A stretch of DNA of 45,839 nucleotides from an uncultured Bacilli bacterium (lineage in GTDB: Bacteria; Bacillota_I; Bacilli_A; RF39; UBA660). Below, piece after piece: positions 39,819 to 45,839 of the stretch. The stretch covers positions 1 through 45,839 of the forward strand of contig CANRAL010000006.1 of assembly GCA_947628585.1 (NCBI GenBank). The letters run 5' to 3'. Below the pieces are notes generated by a model that ran no database searches, was not told the origin of the DNA, and worked only from the letters and a program-made list of their open reading frames with translations. The position numbers were made by a program, and so were the translations under genes. The stretch's first letter is position 1, and every line of letters starts with the position of its first letter.

Positions 39819-39836
39819 ATTTATCTAGTCTTTTTT
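39810..39836 (+). terminator. spoVA operon terminator
   Basis: AAAGATTAGA and TCTAGTCTTT pair (one G-U) around a short loop and run into TTTTTT. Confidence 0.75.
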
Positions 39837-39838
39837 AG

Positions 39839-39867
39839 TTGCAATTATTTTTTTAATTTGATATTAT
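39839..39867 (+). promoter_or_regulatory. Promoter of the acidic repeat protein
   Basis: TTGCAA and TATTAT with a 17-bp spacer, starting three bases after the spoVA terminator. A GGGTGAGG ribosome site precedes the ATG at 39897. Confidence 0.45.
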
Positions 39868-39896
39868 ATTATTGATAATAAAAGGGTGAGGCAAAA

Positions 39897-40619
39897 ATGG
39901 AAAATCAAGAACCATTAATAAAGGAAGAAGAAGAAAAATTAATTGTTGATACTAGTGAAGTAAAACCCAAAAAGGCTATTCTTTTTGATACGGTTGTTGA
40001 AAAGAAAGAAGATGCTTTAGATAAAGAAGAAGTTTCTTTAACGAAAAAAGAAGATGAACCTTCTGAAGCTGCTACCGAAATAGTTAGTCCTATAGAAGAA
40101 ATTAAAGAAGAAATAAATGTAGATACTTCTTTAACGGAAAAAGAAAATGAGTCTTCTAAAGATGCAACCGAAATTGTTAGTCCTATAGAAGAAATTAAAG
40201 AAGAAATAAAGGTAGATAATTCTTTAACGGAAAAAGAAGATGAACCTTCTGAAGTTGTAGCCGAAATTGTTAGTCCTGTAGAAGAAATTAAGGAAGAAGT
40301 AAAGATAGATAATTCTTTAACAGAAAAAGAAGATGAGCCTTCTAAAGATGCAACCGAAACTGTTAAACCTATAGAAGAAAAACAAGAAAATCCGGAACCA
40401 AGTAAAGAAGAAGTGAAGGAAAAGAAAGTAGATGAAACGATAGAAAAAACTCCTTCTAAAGGAAAAAAAGATAAGAAAAAAATAGTTAGTATTATTGTTA
40501 CAGCTATTTTGACAGCTTTAACTTTATATTTATTATATCAAGTTTGTTTAGGATTTTATTATGGATTTAAATATAAAAATTATGCTTCTGAAAATATACC
40601 AACCGAAACTCAACCTTAA
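39897..40619 (+). CDS. Acidic tandem-repeat protein with C-terminal membrane anchor
   Basis: 240 residues. The first 46 are Glu/Lys-rich; then come 3.7 copies of a 31-residue repeat (consensus SLTEKEDEPSxxATEIVSPIEEIKEE), a Lys-rich stretch (SKGKKDKKK), one membrane helix (about 200-222) and a short tail. No signal peptide, so the repeat region should stay in the cytoplasm with the C terminus outside, fitting the positive charge before the helix. The repeats are probably extended or coiled. Function unknown; its location after the spoVA operon may be incidental. Its stop overlaps the convergent YolD-like gene. Confidence 0.65.
   Translation: MENQEPLIKEEEEKLIVDTSEVKPKKAILFDTVVEKKEDALDKEEVSLTKKEDEPSEAATEIVSPIEEIKEEINVDTSLTEKENESSKDATEIVSPIEEIKEEIKVDNSLTEKEDEPSEVVAEIVSPVEEIKEEVKIDNSLTEKEDEPSKDATETVKPIEEKQENPEPSKEEVKEKKVDETIEKTPSKGKKDKKKIVSIIVTAILTALTLYLLYQVCLGFYYGFKYKNYASENIPTETQP
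40035..40391 (+). repeat. 93-bp in-frame tandem repeat, 3.7 copies
   Basis: Direct repeats of 31 codons beginning TCTTTAAC(A/G). The copies differ at scattered codons, copy 1 from copy 2 mostly at the EAA/KDA positions, and the alternating EPSEA and EPSKD/ESSKD variants hint at duplication of a two-unit block. The last copy decays after about 27 codons. Confidence 0.85.
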
Positions 40620-40933
40620 ATTAAAATATTTAATATTTGGTTAAAATATACTTTATGTTGATTATTTAAATAGATCATTTTGGTAATATGGTCTATTTTT
40701 ATTATTTTGCCTTGAATATTTTTAATAAATCCATCTTGGTAATAAGCGATTTTTACTAATTCTTTACTATAATAACAATTGATAATTTTTTCTTCTAAAT
40801 CTTTTATTTCTTCTTCGGAAAGAATAGGCTTGGGAATTTTACTTTTTTCTAATAATAAGCTTTGAATAGTTTCTTTTGAAGAATTAACCGATTCAAATGG
40901 TTGCCATTTAATTATTCCTCGATCAAATTTCAT
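40616..40933 (-). CDS. YolD-like protein
   Basis: A 105-residue protein with FDRGIIKWQPFESVNSSKE at the N terminus and a later IKIDHITKMIYLNNQHKVYFNQILNI strand, the two diagnostic ends of the YolD-like family. These small proteins accompany Y-family polymerases in Firmicutes and are thought to be UmuD-like accessory partners in translesion synthesis. The start overlaps the polymerase stop by four bases, so the two are translated together. Confidence 0.85.
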   Translation of the reverse strand: MKFDRGIIKWQPFESVNSSKETIQSLLLEKSKIPKPILSEEEIKDLEEKIINCYYSKELVKIAYYQDGFIKNIQGKIIKIDHITKMIYLNNQHKVYFNQILNILI

Positions 40934-42192
40934 TCGTGATGACCTCCAATTTTTTGATTTCTTTCAATGGCAGTAGAGTCGGGTAGTAAGCTGGAGGCTT
41001 TAATAATACTATTTTTGCCAAATTTATGTTTAATTTCATCAATAGCTATATTAACTTTTTCTTCATTTTTTTGGTCTTGTAAGCTATGAAATAAATCTAA
41101 TTGAATTCCTGTTTTTTTAGTTAATCCCGCGCAACAAACAGTAACTTTTCTAATAGGCAAAAATTCGTAATAACGATCAAAAATTATTTCACAATAATGG
41201 AGTATTTCTTGATTATTATCGGTTGGAGCTTCTAATTTGGTAGTGTGATAAAAACCTCCTCCAATATCTTTAGAATAAGTAATTCCTAAACCAATAATGG
41301 TAGCTACTTTATTATTTTCCCGTAGCCGAGATGTAAGAAGTTCTATCATTTCGTGAATAATTAATTTAATATTATTTTCATTATAATCTTTAAATAAAAC
41401 TTGAGAATGACTATAAGATTTATCTTTTACGATTTCTTTATAATCTTTAATTTGACTTAAATCAATGCCATTAGCATGATTCCATAATTCTAGACCCATT
41501 ACCCCAAATTTACTTTTTAATTTTTGTCGATCATATAAAGCCAAGTCTTTAACGGAATAAATATTTAAAATATTTAAATTTTTTTCCATTCTTTTACCAA
41601 TGCCCCACATTTTAGACAAAGGAGTAATAGGCCATAGTTTATTAGGAATATCTTCGTAAGTCCATTTGGCAATACCATTTTTATATTTTTTAGCTTCTGT
41701 ATCCATAGCTACTTTAGCAAGCAACATATTTGGCCCAATTCCACAATTGGCCGTAAGTCCTGTTTTTTCATAAATAGTTTTTAAAATAACTTTGGCAAGT
41801 TCATAATCAGTTTTTTGATACATTTTTAAATAGTTAGTAACATCTAAAAAGCATTCATCAATAGAATAAATGTGTAAATCTTCTGAACTTACAAAATCCA
41901 AATAAATGTTAACAACTTCTTTACTCTTGGCACTATATAATTTCATTCGCGGAGGCACAATAATATATTTTATATTTTTAGGTATTTCATATAATCTCGT
42001 TCTTGAGGCAATTCCTTGAGCTTTTAAATAAGGAGTAATAGCTAAAGTAATAGCTCCTTGACCTTGCGATTTATTAGCAACTACTAAAGGAACACTAAAA
42101 GGATTTAAATGCCTTTCTACGCATTCCACAGAGGCAAAAAAACTTTTTAAATCTATACATAAAATATTTCTTTTAGGATATAATTCATCCAT
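40930..42192 (-). CDS. Y-family translesion DNA polymerase (UvrX/YqjW type)
   Basis: A 420-residue error-prone polymerase. The catalytic metal ligands are visible in CIDLKSFFASVECVERHLNP (Asp14) and YSIDECFLD (Asp/Glu near 110). The helix-hairpin-helix thumb is at MWGIGKRMEKNLNILNIYSVKDLA and the little-finger domain follows. YIIVPPRMKLYSAKS and the YolD-like partner place it with Gram-positive UvrX/YqjW rather than DinB. LDLFHSLQ near the C terminus, in the form QLDLF, is a beta-clamp binding motif. The ATG at 42192 has a GGAGGT site; the track's start is six codons upstream, within a possible SOS box. Confidence 0.92.
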   Translation of the reverse strand: MDELYPKRNILCIDLKSFFASVECVERHLNPFSVPLVVANKSQGQGAITLAITPYLKAQGIASRTRLYEIPKNIKYIIVPPRMKLYSAKSKEVVNIYLDFVSSEDLHIYSIDECFLDVTNYLKMYQKTDYELAKVILKTIYEKTGLTANCGIGPNMLLAKVAMDTEAKKYKNGIAKWTYEDIPNKLWPITPLSKMWGIGKRMEKNLNILNIYSVKDLALYDRQKLKSKFGVMGLELWNHANGIDLSQIKDYKEIVKDKSYSHSQVLFKDYNENNIKLIIHEMIELLTSRLRENNKVATIIGLGITYSKDIGGGFYHTTKLEAPTDNNQEILHYCEIIFDRYYEFLPIRKVTVCCAGLTKKTGIQLDLFHSLQDQKNEEKVNIAIDEIKHKFGKNSIIKASSLLPDSTAIERNQKIGGHHE

Positions 42193-42204
42193 TTTTATAC
42201 CTCC

Positions 42205-42254
42205 AAACATTTGTTTTCTAAAACCATTATAAAATAATTAAAATAATAGTGCAA
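42205..42254 (-). promoter_or_regulatory. Polymerase promoter with candidate LexA (SOS) box
   Basis: On the minus strand TTGCAC (42254-42249), a 17-bp spacer and TATAAT (42231-42226). About ten bases downstream is AAAC-AAAT-GTTT (42216-42205), close to the Gram-positive LexA box GAAC-NNNN-GTTC. A repressor site just after the transcription start suits an SOS gene. Confidence 0.5.
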
Positions 42255-42315
42255 TTCCTTTTTATGGAAATTAAAAAAAATATGTGGTATTATAATGATG
42301 AATGGGGGCACGGTC

Positions 42316-45300
42316 ATGGCTTTAAAAATAGAAACTTTGCCAGAATTTTTAGAAACTGACTTAATAACAACTCAAGAATTTATTAAACGGAGAACTTTAA
42401 ATTCTCAAAAAATATTTTATTTAATTTATGGTAAAAATTTAGATGAAAAATTAGACATAAGTAAAATAAAAGATCCTAATAATTTTGAAAAGACTTTAAA
42501 TTCGATTAAAAAAGCCTTTTTAGAAAAAAAGTTTTTATTGTCGGATATTTTGGAATGTAGTTATGATTTATTTATAAATAATCTAAATCAATTTAACCTA
42601 AGTCCTAATAATATTAATTTATTAAAAAAAATTTTTGGACCTTCCTATAATTTAGAATATGATTTAAGCAGTTTATCTTTAGGGGAAATTAATAGTTATT
42701 ATCAATTAATAAATTCTTTAAAAGAAAAGATAAAGATGATTAAAAGAGAAGCTTCTTATGATTTAACTTATAATAATCGGAGTATTTTAAGTATTTTACG
42801 TTGTTCTAAAGAAGAATTAGCAATTTTTAAAAATCGTATTTTGGATAATCGTAAAAAAATACGTAATGCTTTTCATCTAGCTTTTGGTTCTGATTTAAAA
42901 AATCTGGCGAATTTATTAATATTAGATGAAAATCAATTAAAAGATTTTTATGAAGGGGTGGAATTAGGCCGAAATATAATTATAAATTATCGTGGAAGTG
43001 AAAATCCAATTACTAAAAATATAAATAAATATAAAAATAAGAAAAAGAAAGTTAGTAAAAGTGAATATTTAAAAGATATTTTATCTTGTTCTAATGAAGA
43101 AATGCAAATTATAGAAGAAAAAATAAATTTGGAACCTAGTTATGCTATTTTAAAAAAATATTTTGGTGATGATTTAGATAAAGCTTTTGATATAAATAGT
43201 TTAATTTTACCCGAAAAGAAAAAATTTAAGCAAATTAAAGAAGAATTATTATTTTTCAAAAGACAATATCATAAGGAAAGAAAAAATTTATTAACGACTA
43301 TTGTTAATGCGCCTTATGAAGAATTAATATTAGTAATAAATAAAATAAAACCTGATTCTAAAAGATATAAAATATTAGTAAAGGCTCATGGGAAAAACTT
43401 TAATCAAGCCAAGGATTTAACTAATTTTTCCGATTATGATAAAGTAATTTATTATGATGCTATAGCTTATATTCGTACTGCTTTAAAAAGGCCTAAAACT
43501 TATTCTCAAGATTTGATGGCGGTATTAAATTGTTCTAAAGAGGAATTAGAGCTTTCTTTGGCTACTAAAAGTAAAAGTTCTCAACAGTATTTAATTTTAG
43601 TAAAAGCTCATGGAGAAAATTTTACTCAAGATAATCGAAATACTTTAAATTCCAAAGAAAAAATAATATATAATCAAGCCATTTATAGTTTACGAAAAAA
43701 ATTAAAAGATTCTCAAATATTTTTAAAACAAATATTTCATTGTACGGAAAAAAGTTTAGAAAATGCTCTAAAAGCAATAGATAAAGAATCACCATATTAT
43801 CTTGTTTTAAGTAAAGCTTACAATAATAATTTTCTAGGACCTAAAGTAGGCGTATTAACTACTGAAGAAGAAAAAATATATGAAGATGCTAAAAATTATA
43901 TTGCTACAATTTTAAAAGAACAAAATCAAAATAAATATCTTTGGGAACTCGTAGGGTGTACTTTAGAAGAATTAGAATTAATTTTACCAAGTTTACCTAA
44001 AAACTGGAAATTTTTAACCAATTTACAAGATGTTTTTGGAACTGACTTAAAGGAAAAACAAAATCCTAATTATAATTATCAATACATTTCATATCCTTTA
44101 TTTTTCTTAAGACAACGTTATGAAAAAATTATTATTCGCGGTAGTAATGTTTCTAAGGCTATGACTTTAACTCAAACTTTAAATTGTCAAATGACGGAAT
44201 TAAATCGATTACTTCCTTATCTAAATAAAAACCAACTTGAAACATTAAAATTAGCATATGGCGAAAACTTAGATCAAGTAAAAAATTTAAAAAATATTTC
44301 TTTGAGTAATAAAAAGAATTTTAAATATCTTATAAATAGATTAAAAAATCTTTATCAAAAAATTATCATTGATAATGATTCGGGTAATCTTTATTTATGT
44401 GATGTTATTGGGTGTACTATTGAAGAATTACAAAAATTACTTCCTTATTTAAATAGTACTTATCAAATAATATTAAAACAAATATATGGGGAAAATTTAG
44501 ATCAAAAAAGAAATCTTACTAATGTTGACGAAAAAATGTATAATATTTATAGCGCGGCGAAAAAAAGATTAAAACAATTATATAAAGATATAATTGTTGA
44601 TCAAAATTATGAAAAGTACAACCAAAATGGAAAAAACAATCAATATTTATATGAAACTATTGGTTGTTCTAAAGAAGAACTACCAATGTTAATATCTTTA
44701 TTAAATAAAAATAGTGCATCTTATCAGCTATTAGTTAAAATATATGGTGAAGACTTTTTAGGTATTAAAGATTTAAGTAAATTGACTAAAAGCGAAAAAT
44801 CTAACTTTGGTAGTATTAAAAATCGTTTAAAGAGATTTTATAAAAATGGTGCTAAAAAGGAAAGTTACAATGAAAATAAATATCTATGGGAAATTTTAAA
44901 ATGTAGTAAGGAAGAATTAAGAAAAATTTTAACTTTATTAAATCCTAACACTTATTATTATAAATGTTTGCAAAAAGGATTTGGTCCTACTTTCGATTCA
45001 GTTTGCCATTTAAGTGAATTGTCGGAAAATGAAAAAGTTAATTTTAATGCTGGTTTATCTATACTACGAAAAAAAATAAAGAATGTTAATTGGAAAGAAA
45101 TTGAAGAAAAAGAAAAAACTTATTTTCTAACGTATTTAACTAATGATTCTCAAGAAATTTTAGAAAAATGTTTAGCTTTAATCGATAAAGATAGTCCAAC
45201 TTATGCTATTCTTAAACGAGTTCATGGTTCTAATTTTGATTTAAAAGCAAATTTAGAAGATTTAAATACCCAAGAAAAACAAAAATATTATCGAGCCAAA

Positions 45301-45615
45301 CAAATAATATTATTAAATTATAGTAAGGTGTTGATTGAAGAATCTAAAAAAGTAAATACTTTATCTTTAGAAGAATCTTTTATCTCTAATTTGATTAATT
45401 GTTTACCTAGTAACTATCAACAAATAATAAGACTATATTTAAATAATGATAATAATGTGGATATTGTATCTAATCTTTTAAATATAGATAAAGAGGAAGT
45501 TATAAGAAATTTAAATATTATTTATAAATGGTTAAATGATGTAATAAAATCTTATAAAGCTAATTTTCAAGATGAATTATCTTTAAGTGATAATGTTTTA
45601 AGACGATTGAATTAA
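42316..45615 (+). CDS. Giant solenoid-repeat protein with sigma-region-4-like C terminus
   Basis: About 1,099 residues, cytoplasmic by sequence (no signal or membrane segment), basic and Lys/Asn/Leu-rich. It consists of about twelve degenerate repeats of 70-90 residues with the pattern (F/Y)L-x3-(L/I)-x-C(S/T)-x-EEL-x-LLPxL, then Y-x-(I/L)L-x-K-x-YGENLD, then L(T/S)-x2-EK, then a LK-x2-YK helix. The C-terminal stretch LPSNYQQIIRLYLNNDNNVDIVSNLLNIDKEEVIRNLNIIYKWL has the shape of a sigma-70 region 4 helix-turn-helix. The start at 42316 is chosen because GGGGGC precedes it and a TATAAT box overlaps the upstream ATGs. Function unknown; nucleic-acid binding is an inference from the tail and charge. 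Confidence 0.65.
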   Translation: MALKIETLPEFLETDLITTQEFIKRRTLNSQKIFYLIYGKNLDEKLDISKIKDPNNFEKTLNSIKKAFLEKKFLLSDILECSYDLFINNLNQFNLSPNNINLLKKIFGPSYNLEYDLSSLSLGEINSYYQLINSLKEKIKMIKREASYDLTYNNRSILSILRCSKEELAIFKNRILDNRKKIRNAFHLAFGSDLKNLANLLILDENQLKDFYEGVELGRNIIINYRGSENPITKNINKYKNKKKKVSKSEYLKDILSCSNEEMQIIEEKINLEPSYAILKKYFGDDLDKAFDINSLILPEKKKFKQIKEELLFFKRQYHKERKNLLTTIVNAPYEELILVINKIKPDSKRYKILVKAHGKNFNQAKDLTNFSDYDKVIYYDAIAYIRTALKRPKTYSQDLMAVLNCSKEELELSLATKSKSSQQYLILVKAHGENFTQDNRNTLNSKEKIIYNQAIYSLRKKLKDSQIFLKQIFHCTEKSLENALKAIDKESPYYLVLSKAYNNNFLGPKVGVLTTEEEKIYEDAKNYIATILKEQNQNKYLWELVGCTLEELELILPSLPKNWKFLTNLQDVFGTDLKEKQNPNYNYQYISYPLFFLRQRYEKIIIRGSNVSKAMTLTQTLNCQMTELNRLLPYLNKNQLETLKLAYGENLDQVKNLKNISLSNKKNFKYLINRLKNLYQKIIIDNDSGNLYLCDVIGCTIEELQKLLPYLNSTYQIILKQIYGENLDQKRNLTNVDEKMYNIYSAAKKRLKQLYKDIIVDQNYEKYNQNGKNNQYLYETIGCSKEELPMLISLLNKNSASYQLLVKIYGEDFLGIKDLSKLTKSEKSNFGSIKNRLKRFYKNGAKKESYNENKYLWEILKCSKEELRKILTLLNPNTYYYKCLQKGFGPTFDSVCHLSELSENEKVNFNAGLSILRKKIKNVNWKEIEEKEKTYFLTYLTNDSQEILEKCLALIDKDSPTYAILKRVHGSNFDLKANLEDLNTQEKQKYYRAKQIILLNYSKVLIEESKKVNTLSLEESFISNLINCLPSNYQQIIRLYLNNDNNVDIVSNLLNIDKEEVIRNLNIIYKWLNDVIKSYKANFQDELSLSDNVLRRLN
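42531..45357 (+). repeat. About twelve degenerate protein repeats within the giant gene
   Basis: Units begin at cores such as DILECSYD, SILRCSKEEL, DILSCSNEEM, AVLNCSKEEL, QIFHCTEKSL, ELVGCTLEEL, QTLNCQMTEL, DVIGCTIEEL, ETIGCSKEEL and EILKCSKEEL. Two units (TTIVNAPYEEL and the last, YLTNDSQEIL) have lost the Cys. DNA identity between units is low, so the array is old rather than freshly expanded. Confidence 0.75.
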
Positions 45616-45638
45616 AAACTAAAATATCGAAGAATAAA

Positions 45639-45667
45639 AAAATATTCTATTAACATAGGATATTTTT
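45639..45667 (+). terminator. Terminator of the giant repeat gene
   Basis: AAAATATTCTAT and ATAGGATATTTT pair (one G-U) around TAAC, ending in a T run, 24 bases after the stop codon. Confidence 0.65.
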
Positions 45668-45839
45668 AATTAGTTAAATCATAAGAAGTGCTACTACTAT
45701 TAAGAGATTCTCTTGGAAGCTATAATATATAACAATTAAAACTAAATCAATATTTTAATAAATAGTAACTATTCAGACCTAAAAAGATAGAAAAAAAGAA
45801 ATCTATCTTTTTTTAATGTTGATAAGTATAGAAATTTAG
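45668..45839. other. Right-edge intergenic stretch with a strong hairpin
   Basis: No ORF. AAAAAGATAGA and TCTATCTTTTT (45781-45812) form an 11-bp stem with T runs on both strands, so it is a terminator for a transcript from either side. A TATAAT at about 45722 could start an RNA of about 80 bases that ends there; no good -35 is visible. More likely it ends a gene coming from beyond the window. Confidence 0.4.

Noticed and set aside
40035-40391. CRISPR-like array
   Set aside because: The 93-bp period is in frame, contiguous and protein-coding, without unique spacers.

Overview
The window reads as chromosome from a very AT-rich member of the Bacillota, most likely an uncultured gut-type lineage near the Erysipelotrichales/RF39/Mollicutes-related Bacilli. 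The reasons are the base composition, AGGAGG-type ribosome sites, the standard code (murC and nrdG end in TGA; Trp is TGG), a retained peptidoglycan gene (murC), anaerobic metabolism (NrdDG, rubrerythrin) and a remnant sporulation locus. No tRNA or rRNA gene, insertion sequence or CRISPR array was recognised.

Layout. 0-3.4 kb: an accessory patch with a truncated helix-turn-helix replication-type protein, a zinc-ribbon miniprotein, a GmrSD-like DUF262/DUF1524 protein (candidate phage-defence nuclease) and a truncated amidase. 3.5-10.3 kb: a tail-anchored protein, a solitary sufB, a short SSB, an XRE regulator, two unknown or divergent proteins, rubrerythrin and two membrane-anchored thioredoxin-fold proteins (CPYC and CPWC). 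10.3-21.7 kb: a HerA-like ATPase, then a type IV secretion (T4SS) locus: VirB6-like channel, VirB3/PrgI-like protein, VirB4 split over two coupled genes, a lysozyme plus M23 wall hydrolase, a lipoprotein and a VirD4/TraG coupling ATPase. No relaxase is present. 21.8-26.3 kb: rhodanese, DedA-like protein, an unknown, an M29 aminopeptidase broken by a one-base frameshift, and a GT-C-like membrane protein. 26.4-29.7 kb: a seven-gene pilus-like cluster with four small proteins sharing an MKE/MRE-type N terminus, a TadZ/CpaE-like protein with a degenerate P-loop, and two VirB2-like paralogues with conserved cysteines. 29.7-35.0 kb: murC, dut and a Crp/Fnr regulator divergent from nrdDG, with a 16-bp palindrome placed for class II activation. 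35.1-36.8 kb: a surface protein with two DUF6273-like repeats. 37.0-39.8 kb: a SpoIIAA-like STAS protein, a SigF-like sigma factor and SpoVAC-AD-AE, with the anti-sigma kinase SpoIIAB missing and Lys at the SpoIIAA phospho-serine position. 39.9-45.6 kb: a tandem-repeat acidic membrane protein, a YolD/Y-family polymerase pair with a possible SOS box, and a 1,100-residue repeat protein with a sigma-region-4-like tail.

How the parts may work together. The two most system-like regions are the T4SS locus and the pilus-like cluster 5 kb away. The T4SS locus has channel, ATPases, wall hydrolase and coupling protein but no pilin and no relaxase. The pilus-like cluster has VirB2-like subunits but no motor ATPase. 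They are complementary, and both include exported, cysteine-bearing proteins, while two exported thioredoxin-fold proteins lie just upstream of the T4SS. I infer, without proof, one chromosomal envelope apparatus assembled from T4SS and Tad-like parts, with its own disulfide-handling enzymes.

Regulation. Several -35/-10 pairs with 17-bp spacing can be read. At least three genes have a start codon exactly 6 nt after a TATAAT box and no ribosome site, suggesting leaderless mRNAs. Two terminators supply the -35 hexamer of the next gene.
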